Source: an uncultured Eubacteriales bacterium
Lineage (GTDB): Bacteria > Bacillota > Clostridia > Christensenellales > Aristaeellaceae
Direction of reading: 5' to 3'
Length of the DNA: 13,430 nt
Assembly (NCBI GenBank): GCA_900550955.1
Contig: URUF01000049.1
Span: 1-13,430, forward strand
The notes beneath the pieces were generated by a model, which was not told the DNA's origin, made no database searches, and saw nothing but the letters and a program-made list of their open reading frames with translations. How positions within the stretch are numbered: position 1 is the first letter of the stretch; each line of letters opens with the position of its first letter. The translations under genes and the position numbers were made by a program. This document shows, in pieces, positions 1-5,876 of this stretch.

Positions 1-54
1 CGGCGCAACTCTCGGCGGAAAAGATCGCCGCAGGCGAGCTTTTTCGACGGCCTG
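1..54 (+). repeat. Partial copy (right end) of a dispersed structured repeat
   Basis: These 54 bases align without gaps to 2198-2251 with about five differences. They include the long hairpin whose arms read roughly TCGGCGGAAAAGATCGCC and GGCGAGCTTTTTCGA. The window begins inside the element, so its left part is not visible. It lies just past the terminator hairpin of the minus-strand ZinT-like gene. Confidence 0.8.
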
Positions 55-55
55 A

Positions 56-87
56 AACGCCGGGCCGCCCGGGTGCGGCCCGGCGTT
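56..87 (-). terminator. Hairpin terminator of the ZinT-like gene
   Basis: A perfect 13-bp stem (56-68 with 75-87) and a 6-base loop start 4 bases after the stop codon of the minus-strand gene. On the minus strand only a short T tract (GTTTC) follows. It resembles an intrinsic terminator by position and stem strength, but the U-tract is weak. Confidence 0.6.
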
Positions 88-91
88 ATGG

Positions 92-784
92 TCATTCCTC
101 CGCGCTGTTTTCCGCGCAGAACAGGTCGATGCAATTATGGATCATGGCTTCATCCGCGTCGGCTGGGATGCCTGCCGCCAGCCAGTAGGCATAGGGGCCT
201 TCATACAGCGGCGCCAGCGCGTCCAGGTCGCTGCCGTAACGGAACTCGATGTGGTAGGTAGACGCCGGAGTATCGGGCGCCAGGCATAGGTAGGCAAACT
301 CGCCCGCGTCCGCATCCTCGGTTTTGTAGGCATAGCAGGCGATGGTGTTTTCCAGCGTTTCAACATAGGCGTACTCGTGCGAGAAAACCTCCTTCCCCTC
401 GCCGTCCAGCCCGGTAACCCTGTTGCCGTCAAACACAAACTGGCTCACGCCGCCCAGGAAGTAGCAATCAAACTGGGTGCTTTCCGGCGCGGCGGCATAG
501 GCGTCAACGGCCTCTTGGCCGTACAGCCTACCCGTACAGGCCGATTTGAGCATGGCGGCCACAGCTTCGGCATTTTCTTCACCCACGTAGGCGGCGCACC
601 TCTCCAGCCATACATCGTCGTAGGCGGGGTCGCAGATTGTCGTAAACAGCTCGGTATAGGTTCCCTTCAAATCGTTGATGAGCTGCGCGGGATCCACCGT
701 TTCCTCCGCCAGGGCGGCGGAGAGCGCCATGCACAGGGCCATCGCCATGGCCAGGAGGGTGCTGATGGGGCGAACTTTCTTCAT
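92..784 (-). CDS. Secreted ZinT-like (lipocalin-fold) protein
   Basis: A 230-residue exported protein. Residues 1-26 are a signal peptide: basic MKKVR, a long Ala/Leu/Met core, and a signal peptidase I site after ALA. No lipobox precedes a cysteine. The rest resembles the ZinT/AdcA-C domain: an N-terminal LKGTYTELF helix segment, a middle FDGNRVTGLDGEGKEVFSHE strand region, and a C-terminal STYHIEFRYGSDLDAL stretch comparable to the SHHFHIxFG region of ZinT. ZinT proteins bind zinc in the envelope and support zinc uptake. Here only one histidine of that signature (about residue 178) remains and there is no His-rich segment, so zinc binding is not assured. The ATG at 784 is the only sensible start, although the purine-rich GGAAAGG lies about 13 bases upstream, which is longer than usual. 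Its own promoter with an embedded operator lies at 810-837. The family call is from recall of sequence pattern, not a search. Confidence 0.6.
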   Translation of the reverse strand: MKKVRPISTLLAMAMALCMALSAALAEETVDPAQLINDLKGTYTELFTTICDPAYDDVWLERCAAYVGEENAEAVAAMLKSACTGRLYGQEAVDAYAAAPESTQFDCYFLGGVSQFVFDGNRVTGLDGEGKEVFSHEYAYVETLENTIACYAYKTEDADAGEFAYLCLAPDTPASTYHIEFRYGSDLDALAPLYEGPYAYWLAAGIPADADEAMIHNCIDLFCAENSAEE

Positions 785-809
785 GAAGCATACACAACCT
801 TTCCGTTTT

Positions 810-837
810 ATTTTAGTTAGAATAATCTAACTATCAA
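810..837 (-). promoter_or_regulatory. Promoter of the ZinT-like gene, with operator in its spacer
   Basis: On the minus strand: TTGATA, a 16-base spacer, then TAAAAT. The entire spacer is GTTAGATTATTCTAAC, an inverted repeat, so a bound repressor would cover both hexamers. The -10 lies about 25 bases before the ATG at 784, giving a short leader. Confidence 0.75.
814..833. promoter_or_regulatory. Operator-like palindrome, GTTAG-N6-CTAAC type
   Basis: A perfect inverted repeat with 8-bp arms (TAGTTAGA and TCTAACTA) around a 4-base centre. The same GTTAG-N6-CTAAC core recurs at 5771-5786. Its arms resemble those of DtxR/MntR/IdeR-type metalloregulator boxes. That assignment is inference; no such regulator is in the window. 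Confidence 0.65.
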
Positions 838-865
838 GCATCATACCCTTCCTTTTCCTGTTTGG

Positions 866-1843
866 CTACTCCAAACCGTCACGCCCCATCGCCGATGCTC
901 CAAACCGTTCCGCTTTTTTTCGGTAAGCCAGGGGCGTTACTCCCATCTCCTCCCGAAAGGCCGCGGAAAACTTGCTGGCGTTTCGGTAGCCAACGTCCAT
1001 GGCAATCTGCATAACGGGTAGCTGCGTATCCGCAAGCAGCTGCGCCGCGCGGTTCATGCGGCAACGGCGGCGGTAGGCAAAGGGGCTCATGCCGTAAAGC
1101 GCGGTAAAATCGCGCTTGAGCGCCGTCATGCCCAGGCCATGCTCCCGGGCCAGCCCTTCAAGCGTGATTTCCTTTGAAAGCTCCTGCCGGATTTGTTCCC
1201 GGATATGCCTGAGCAGCTCCGTTTTATCCCGCGTGAAATAGCGCCCGCCCGGCTTTTGCGTTGGGCTCCATGCGCACAGCAGCGTAAAAAGCTCCAATAC
1301 CTTCACCCGGTAATAGGCAATGCCCAAGGAGGGCGGCGCCGCCGCGATTTGCTCAAACACCTGCCGCAGCGCCCCTTCGGTTTGCGCCAGAAAGCAGGCG
1401 TTATTGGGGCACAGCCGCCTGGGCAGCTGCCAAAGCGCAAGCGCCAGCTCCGGGTAATGCCCGTCCATAAAGCGCTGCGCCTGTTTTACATCCAGCATGA
1501 TGCTGATGCCGCGGTAGCGGCCTGTGGGAAAGCATGAGGACACCTTGCATGCGCAGCGGAGGCAGGCGCAAAAGCCTCCCTCCTGCAGGCGCACGCAGCT
1601 TCCCTGGCGAAATTCGCACTCATAGCGCCCCGCCGCGCAGTAGTTCATCTCCAGCAGCGATGAAACGCCTTCCTCCAGCGGCAGCCTTTCGCAGCGAATA
1701 TCATTGAATTGCAGCGAAACGCCCGGGTACAGCCCGTAATCCTCAATCTGCCCGCGGCCGCCGTCAATTCCATACAGGGTTCTGCCCGCATCGTGCCGCA
1801 GCACATGGATGCCCAGCGCATACAGCGCCCGATCGTTTTCCAC
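866..1843 (-). CDS. AraC-family transcriptional regulator
   Basis: About 325 residues. The C-terminal ~100 residues form a typical AraC double helix-turn-helix: EITLEGLAREHGLGMTALKR, then ALYGMSPFAYRRRCRMNRAA, then VMQIAMDVGYRNASKFSAAF and VTPLAYRKK. The N-terminal half is an effector-binding region of the kind found in many Clostridia regulators (MNYCAAGRYECEF, SSCFPTGRYRGISIMLD). An unusual cysteine cluster lies at about residues 83-104. The open frame runs on to 2179, but that part crosses the dispersed repeat and is not protein-like. I chose GTG at 1843 because GGGAGG sits 4 bases upstream; ATG at 1891 is the alternative. The gene ends 81 bases before the ZinT-like gene starts, but that gene has its own promoter. 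The target is unknown. Confidence 0.85.
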   Translation of the reverse strand: MENDRALYALGIHVLRHDAGRTLYGIDGGRGQIEDYGLYPGVSLQFNDIRCERLPLEEGVSSLLEMNYCAAGRYECEFRQGSCVRLQEGGFCACLRCACKVSSCFPTGRYRGISIMLDVKQAQRFMDGHYPELALALWQLPRRLCPNNACFLAQTEGALRQVFEQIAAAPPSLGIAYYRVKVLELFTLLCAWSPTQKPGGRYFTRDKTELLRHIREQIRQELSKEITLEGLAREHGLGMTALKRDFTALYGMSPFAYRRRCRMNRAAQLLADTQLPVMQIAMDVGYRNASKFSAAFREEMGVTPLAYRKKAERFGASAMGRDGLE

Positions 1844-1987
1844 AATGCCTCCCTCTGCCCAGCCCTCTGGCAAAGCGCCATTTTGCCGCATGCCTGGCAA
1901 GGGCTGAACGCTCGCTTTACGCCGCTCATAACCGGCGCGGTTTCTTCCCCCACGCCCCTTCCAGCAGGCCTTTGAGGGAATTAGCCG

Positions 1988-2003
1988 TTTGAATCGGTTC
2001 AAA
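1988..2003. promoter_or_regulatory. Inverted repeat overlapping plus-strand promoter
   Basis: TTTGAATCGGTTCAAA has 6-bp perfect arms around TCGG. It covers the proposed -35 hexamer at 1989-1994 and so is placed like an operator. The binding protein is unknown; the adjacent AraC regulator is one candidate, by position only. Confidence 0.45.
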
Positions 2004-2015
2004 ATGATGTATAAT
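1989..2015 (+). promoter_or_regulatory. Candidate promoter reading toward bcp
   Basis: TTGAAT and a perfect TATAAT are separated by 15 bases, which is shorter than the usual 16-18. If used, it would give bcp-yaaA a leader of over 300 nt that includes the whole dispersed repeat as RNA. No better promoter is visible nearer to bcp. Confidence 0.45.
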
Positions 2016-2043
2016 AAAACCAGGAGCCAGACGGCGCGCAGGC

Positions 2044-2253
2044 GCTCAGGCTGTCGAGCCCCCATGGGGAGGTTCGAAGGGCCGCAGCGCTCCGAGTGTA
2101 ATCCGGCCCCAGCGACATGTGCGGTGGGGCCGGAAGCCTTGCGCAGCAAGGTTTCCTTACGCCGTTCGCCGCCCGGCAAGCGTAGCGAGTAGGCGAACGG
2201 CGCAAGCCTCGTCGGAAAAGATCGCCGTAGGCGAGCTTTTTCGACGACCTGGG
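2044..2253 (+). repeat. Dispersed structured repeat, fullest copy
   Basis: About 210 bp and non-coding. It contains four consecutive hairpins: 2102-2111 with 2125-2134; 2137-2142 with 2146-2151; 2160-2170 with 2192-2202; and 2209-2226 with 2230-2247 (two mismatches). Bases 2146-2207 match the reverse complement of 9293-9354 with four differences in 62. Bases 2198-2251 match 1-54 with about five differences in 54. A shared start motif, GCTCAGSCTGTCGA, is present here and at 9444-9457. No terminal inverted repeats or transposase are visible. It may be a non-autonomous palindromic repeat or a structured RNA. Confidence 0.85.
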
Positions 2254-2291
2254 CGCGCAGGCGCTGCCGCCGGCCCCGATTGTTGCCTGTA

Positions 2292-2325
2292 CCCCGCCGC
2301 CCCTCCGGCTCAAAAAACGGCGGGG
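2292..2325 (+). other. Leader hairpin before bcp
   Basis: CCCCGCCG (2292-2299) pairs with CGGCGGGG (2318-2325) around an 18-base loop ending in six A residues. It lies 13 bases before the AAAGGAG ribosome binding site. It could stabilise the transcript or be incidental in GC-rich DNA. Confidence 0.4.
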
Positions 2326-2353
2326 ACGGCTAAAATGCAAAGGAGATATGACA

Positions 2354-2818
2354 ATGCTGGAAGTTGGCGCAAAAGCCCCGGACTTTACCTTGCCCGACCA
2401 AAACGGGAAGCAGGTCAGCCTATCCGATTATCTGGGCAAAAAGGTTGTGGTGTATTTCTATCCCAAGGACAATACCCCCGGCTGCACCCGCCAGGCCTGC
2501 GCGTTTGCCCAAAGCTATAACGCCTTCAGGGCCATGGATGTGCCCGTAATCGGAATCAGCAAGGATTCTTCGGCCTCCCATTTGAAATTTGCCCAAAAGT
2601 TTGACCTGCCCTTTACCCTGCTTTCCGATCCCGGGCTCGAGGCCATCCAGGCGTATGACGTATGGAAGGAAAAAAAGCTCTATGGAAAGGTTAGCATGGG
2701 CGTGGCGCGCACCACCTATGTGGTTGACGAGCAGGGCGTGATTGAAAAGGCGATGCCCAATGTCAAGCCGGATGCTAACGCCGCCGAAGTCCTGGCCTAT
2801 CTTGCGCGCGAGGCGTAA
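2354..2818 (+). CDS. bcp: Peroxiredoxin Q / bacterioferritin comigratory protein
   Basis: A 154-residue thioredoxin-fold peroxidase of the AhpC/TSA superfamily, atypical two-cysteine PrxQ type. These cytoplasmic enzymes reduce hydrogen and organic peroxides with electrons from thioredoxin. DNTPGCTRQAC carries the peroxidatic cysteine (about C44) and a resolving cysteine five residues later (C49), as in E. coli Bcp. GAKAPDFTLPDQNG, VVVYFYPKD, VIGISKDS, LPFTLLSDP and RTTYVVDEQG are standard family blocks. Length is normal. Two ATGs are in frame; the second (2354) is preferred because AAAGGAG ends 8 bases before it, but only 2 bases before the ATG at 2348. The stop codon is 3 bases from the start of yaaA, so the two genes form an operon. 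Confidence 0.93.
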   Translation: MLEVGAKAPDFTLPDQNGKQVSLSDYLGKKVVVYFYPKDNTPGCTRQACAFAQSYNAFRAMDVPVIGISKDSSASHLKFAQKFDLPFTLLSDPGLEAIQAYDVWKEKKLYGKVSMGVARTTYVVDEQGVIEKAMPNVKPDANAAEVLAYLAREA

Positions 2819-2821
2819 GGC

Positions 2822-3610
2822 ATGCGCATCATTATCTCCCCGGCCAAAAAGATGCGCGACGATACGGACAGCCTGGAATGGCGGGAGCTGCCCGCCCTTT
2901 TGCCCCAAGCGGAGCAGCTTTGCGGGCGGCTGCGCAGCCTGCCCTACGCGGAACTAAGGAAGCTGTGGAAGTGCAACAGCCAAATTGCGCAAACAAACGC
3001 GGAGCGCCTCGAGCGCATGGATTTGCGCGGCCGCCTGTGCCCCGCCATCCTGGCGTATGAGGGCATCCAGTACCAGTACATGGCGCCCGATGCGTTTACG
3101 AATGGGGAGCTTGCCTATATCCAGGAGCACCTGCGCATTCTGTCCGGCTTCTATGGCGTGCTGCGCCCCCTGGACGGCGTAACGCCATACCGTTTGGAGA
3201 TGCAAGCCAGGCTCCAAGTGGGCGGGGCAAAGGACCTTTACAGCTTCTGGGGGGACAGGATCGCCAAGCGCCTATTCGCCGAAACGGACTGCATCGTCAA
3301 CCTGGCCTCCAAAGAGTACAGCCTGTGCGTATCCAAATACCTGCCCAAAACCGTCCGCTTCCTCACCTGCGTATTTGGCGAGGAAAGCGGCGGCAGGATT
3401 ATCGAAAAGGGCACCCTGTGCAAAATGGCCCGCGGTGAAATGGCGCGCTATATGGCGGAAAACCAAATTGAGGCCCCCGAAGCGCTCAAGGCGTTTTCCA
3501 GGCTAGGCTATCAGTATGCGCCGGAGCATTCGGGGGAGGACAGGTACGTTTTCCTTCGGAAAGGGCCGCGGCGGGCAGCGCCCCGTTCCCCCGGCGGCAA
3601 TCGCCCGTAA
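2822..3610 (+). CDS. yaaA: YaaA/UPF0246 peroxide-stress protein
   Basis: 262 residues. It starts with the family signature MRIIISPAKKM and carries LWKCNSQIAQTN, ILAYEGIQYQYM, LRILSGFYGVLRPLDGVTPY, VNLASKEYS and ARGEMARYM in the expected order. In E. coli, YaaA lowers intracellular free iron and so limits Fenton damage during peroxide stress. Its pairing with a peroxiredoxin 3 bases upstream fits that role. The ATG has only a weak AAGG before it, so expression probably depends on translational coupling to bcp. After the usual C-terminal YVFLRK block there are about 16 extra Arg/Pro/Gly-rich residues, which look like read-out into GC-rich DNA after loss of an ancestral stop codon. Confidence 0.9.
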   Translation: MRIIISPAKKMRDDTDSLEWRELPALLPQAEQLCGRLRSLPYAELRKLWKCNSQIAQTNAERLERMDLRGRLCPAILAYEGIQYQYMAPDAFTNGELAYIQEHLRILSGFYGVLRPLDGVTPYRLEMQARLQVGGAKDLYSFWGDRIAKRLFAETDCIVNLASKEYSLCVSKYLPKTVRFLTCVFGEESGGRIIEKGTLCKMARGEMARYMAENQIEAPEALKAFSRLGYQYAPEHSGEDRYVFLRKGPRRAAPRSPGGNRP

Positions 3611-3667
3611 AACGGCGGCCTTCCCGTTTCGCGTTCCGGCGCATGCGCAGCAGCGTTGCGACTTCCG

Positions 3668-4240
3668 TCACGGCGCGTCCGCGCGCTTTTCCGCGACGAT
3701 GCACAGCCAGCTCTTTCGGCTTTCATCCGTGCTTATGCCGCTAAACCCGGCTTCCCTAAGCGTTGCCTCCAGCTGATCTGAACGATATATCTTCATGTCC
3801 TCAATGATTCCGGCCCATCTTTCATCCTTTGGATTCCTGCCATTGGCTTCATTGCAGATCATCAATTGCCCATTGGGCTTTAGCACCCGATAAACCTGCA
3901 AAAAAGCCTGATGCAGGTTTGGCCAGAAGTATACCGTTTCAAAGGCGGTAACCAAGTTAAAGCTGCCCGCCTCAAAGGGGAGCTGCGCAACGCTGCCCTC
4001 AAGCACCTGGCAGCGCCCAGCTTTAATTGCATCCGCGTTGAGCCTTCGGGACTTTTCCACGCTAACGGGCGAGTAATCAAGCCCTTTTACGCAGCCCTTC
4101 GCACAGCTGTGCAGCAGCCGCTTTATATTGGCCCCGCCGCCGCAGCCCACATCCAGCGCGAAGGCGTTTTGCGCAACGTTGATGTGGCTCAGTCCCCATT
4201 TTGCCATGCCCGCGTGCCCTATGTTCATCATTTGAAGCAT
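3668..4240 (-). CDS. Class I SAM-dependent methyltransferase, start region probably frameshifted
   Basis: 190 residues as called from the ATG at 4240. The SAM-binding motif I is FALDVGCGGGANIKRLL, followed by VKGLDYSPVSVEKSR (motif II acidic residue), LPFEAGSFNLVTAFETVYFWPNL and VLKPNGQLMICNE. It belongs to a small methyltransferase group related to UbiE/Methyltransf_11; the substrate is unknown. In the same frame just upstream, codons spell PFFQNTRRPEGLGGKA, which looks like the missing family N-terminus, but no ATG, GTG or TTG precedes it before a TGA. A GTG at 4301, with a GGGAAGGGAGAGG ribosome binding site and overlapping the upstream stop as GTGA, is in another frame. Removing one base near 4289 would join them. 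The product may be made short from 4240, or the gene may be damaged. Confidence 0.8.
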   Translation of the reverse strand: MLQMMNIGHAGMAKWGLSHINVAQNAFALDVGCGGGANIKRLLHSCAKGCVKGLDYSPVSVEKSRRLNADAIKAGRCQVLEGSVAQLPFEAGSFNLVTAFETVYFWPNLHQAFLQVYRVLKPNGQLMICNEANGRNPKDERWAGIIEDMKIYRSDQLEATLREAGFSGISTDESRKSWLCIVAEKRADAP

Positions 4241-4297
4241 GGCTTTTCCACCCAGCCCCTCCGGCCTGCGCGTGTTTTGAAAGAATGGCGTTTCGCC

Positions 4298-4804
4298 TCA
4301 CCCTCTCCCTTCCCTTTCGTTTTTTGGAAACCAGGGAATGCAGCGGTTCACCCGGCGGCAGTAGGCCGCATACGCATCGCCATGCAGCTTAGCCAGCCAT
4401 TTTTCCTCCGTACATTTCATAAGAACGGTCAGAAAAAGCCAGTAGAGCGGCGGCAAAACCAGCAGCCACAGATTGTTTGCCAGCAGCAGCGCGCCGCTGC
4501 CGGCCAGCAAAAACGCGGAATAAATCGGGTTGCGCACCCACGCGTACACCCCGGCGGCGGCCAGTGTGTTTTCCTTGATGTGCTCGTCCACCCTGGCACG
4601 GAATACGGCGCTGTACCACAGCCATAGCCCAAGGAGGATAAGCGCGGCCGCGACGGCCGCCACGGGAATGCGAAGCGGCCCGAATGGGCGCACCGGCATC
4701 CTTCCGGTATACGTCAGTACGTTTCCCAGGGCAGTCGCCAAAAGGACGACGGCCCCATAGGCCGGCCCTACGCCGTACATGGGCAAATGCTCCTGCTTCT
4801 TCAT
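4298..4804 (-). CDS. Isoprenylcysteine carboxyl methyltransferase-like membrane protein
   Basis: 168 residues with about four hydrophobic membrane segments (roughly residues 10-30, 45-66, 94-110 and 112-130). The C-terminal half has the ICMT/PEMT-type pattern: GVYAWVRNPIYSAFLL, then CTEEKWLAKLHGDAYAAYCRRVNRCIPWFP. In this superfamily this region binds S-adenosylmethionine in the membrane; bacterial substrates are mostly unknown. An upstream extension to 4909 is open but not family-like, so I chose ATG 4804, with AAAGGA about 11-13 bases before it. Its TGA overlaps the GTG at 4301 by four bases, suggesting translational coupling to the SAM methyltransferase that follows. Confidence 0.8.
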   Translation of the reverse strand: MKKQEHLPMYGVGPAYGAVVLLATALGNVLTYTGRMPVRPFGPLRIPVAAVAAALILLGLWLWYSAVFRARVDEHIKENTLAAAGVYAWVRNPIYSAFLLAGSGALLLANNLWLLVLPPLYWLFLTVLMKCTEEKWLAKLHGDAYAAYCRRVNRCIPWFPKNEREGRG

Positions 4805-4943
4805 CGTTTCACCCGTCCTTTCCGCGCTTGGGCGCGGCCCTTCGTATTTCCGGGGGCATCCTGGAAAACGAATTTGGCACAAGCAGCCATAGCGGCGCTG
4901 CCGTTCCATTTATTCAGCGGTGTTGCGCGAACCCAGCCTGCGG

Positions 4944-5624
4944 TCAGGAGGGCGGCGTTTGGGCCCATGCCCTCCCCTCCCTCTCCGCATGCCATTTCGA
5001 GCCCTTCCTGCACACGTAAAAATCGCAGCAATCGCCCCCGGTGGCCAGCGTTTTGCTGCGGTACAGCACGCCGCCCATCCACTCCACCGACAGCACGTCC
5101 AGCACGCACATTTGGGGTACAAGCGCAAGCAGCCCCTCCTGCCTGCCCAGGGCGCACAGGCCGCATTGGCGGTAAAAAATCGTGCATTCGTCCGGGTCCC
5201 GCCCGGGAACAACCTCGGTTTTCCAGTTGAAGGGGCTATGGGAGCTCGCGTTGCCGCGCTGCGCGCTTTCGGCGCGCCTGCGCTGCGCCTCCGCCGTGAA
5301 CAGCTCTTTCTTTTGGAAAGCGCCTTTCACCAGCGGGGATTCCATGCTGGCAAGCACCATGCCCGCAAAGCATTCCTCATCCATCGCGCCCTCCGCCGCC
5401 TCATAGGTGGAAAGCCATACCATTCCCCCGGATAAGCAGATGCGCAGGGAATTCTGCCTCAAGCTGCCTATATCCGGCGTGCGGGCGGCCATCTCACGGT
5501 AGGCCTTCTTGGCTTTTCGTTTTAGCGCGCGCACGTTCCAGCCCGGCCTGTGCTCCTTGAGCCATCGGAACATGTCGGGCGTTAGCGCGCGCCACATCAG
5601 CGCCTCGCAAAGGGTGTATTTCAT
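4944..5624 (-). CDS. L-2-amino-thiazoline-4-carboxylic acid hydrolase-like protein
   Basis: 226 residues, cytoplasmic by composition. It matches my recollection of the ATC-hydrolase family (Pfam PF14196): a GGMVWLSTYE block around residue 66, FNWKTEVV, then C154-x2-C157 with LGRQEGLLALVPQMCVLD, and the distinctive C-terminal RSKTLATGGDCCDFYVCRKG around residues 189-208. The founding enzyme opens the thiazoline ring on the route to L-cysteine, but most family members are uncharacterised, so the substrate here is unknown. The ATG at 5624 is preceded by CGGAGGGAAAGCG, a good ribosome binding site. It is the first of three co-oriented genes and lies downstream of a long structured leader and a consensus promoter at 5877-5905. 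Confidence 0.8.
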   Translation of the reverse strand: MKYTLCEALMWRALTPDMFRWLKEHRPGWNVRALKRKAKKAYREMAARTPDIGSLRQNSLRICLSGGMVWLSTYEAAEGAMDEECFAGMVLASMESPLVKGAFQKKELFTAEAQRRRAESAQRGNASSHSPFNWKTEVVPGRDPDECTIFYRQCGLCALGRQEGLLALVPQMCVLDVLSVEWMGGVLYRSKTLATGGDCCDFYVCRKGSKWHAEREGRAWAQTPPS

Positions 5625-5766
5625 CGCTTTCCCTCCGTTCTATCCGCCTTGGCAAAGCCCGTCGGCGCCATAGCCAGGCCGCGTTCATGAAGCGGCGCGC
5701 CTTTGGGCTTTTCTCAAGCAGGCTTCTTCCTCCTTAGGGAACCGTATGCGCGCGATTCTGGGTTTC

Positions 5767-5790
5767 ATAAGTTAGCCATAACTAACTTAT
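5767..5790. promoter_or_regulatory. Second GTTAG-N6-CTAAC palindrome
   Basis: ATAAGTTAG and CTAACTTAT are perfect 9-bp arms around a 6-base centre (CCATAA). The core and spacing equal those at 814-833. On the minus strand TTGACG lies 4 bases before the core's GTTAG, but no good -10 follows at normal spacing. It is either an operator about 80-100 bases inside the leader of the 5624 gene or part of a weak second promoter. Confidence 0.6.
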
Positions 5791-5818
5791 CGTCAAAAAG
5801 AAAAGCCCCTTCAGAAAG

Positions 5819-5858
5819 CGCCCGGTAAGGCTGGCCGCTCGGGCGTACAAACGCGGCC
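5819..5858 (-). other. Possible H-type pseudoknot at the start of the leader
   Basis: GGCCGC (5833-5838) pairs with GCGGCC (5853-5858). Within that loop, CGGGCG (5840-5845) can pair with CGCCCG (5819-5824). Both stems are 6 bp and entirely G/C. The region begins about 12 bases after the expected transcription start. Stems of this length can arise by chance in GC-rich DNA, and I do not match it to a known riboswitch. Confidence 0.35.
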
Positions 5859-5876
5859 ACATCCCTTCCCGATATC

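Larger units (their letters stand above)
1844..2353. other. 510-bp gene-free region between AraC gene and bcp
   Basis: This divergent intergenic region holds a plus-strand promoter candidate with an overlapping inverted repeat (1988-2015), a full copy of the dispersed structured repeat (2044-2253), a leader hairpin (2292-2325) and the bcp ribosome binding site. Open frames here on both strands have low-complexity Arg/Pro/Ala-rich translations and no recognisable protein features. I could not identify a convincing minus-strand promoter for the AraC gene. Confidence 0.7.

Noticed and set aside
377..820. 147-codon plus-strand frame opposite the ZinT-like gene
   Set aside because: Antisense to a gene with signal peptide, promoter and terminator; no ribosome binding site of note.
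1844..2179. Upstream extension of the AraC open frame
   Set aside because: It translates through the dispersed repeat and has no AraC-family similarity; a GTG with GGGAGG at 1843 gives a normal-length protein.
3911..4627. 238-codon plus-strand frame opposite the two methyltransferases
   Set aside because: It lies antisense to two recognisable genes and its translation resembles no protein family.
5819..5858. Match of the leader pseudoknot to preQ1, SAM-II or fluoride riboswitches
   Set aside because: The stems are present, but the conserved loop bases of these classes, as far as I recall them, are not found.
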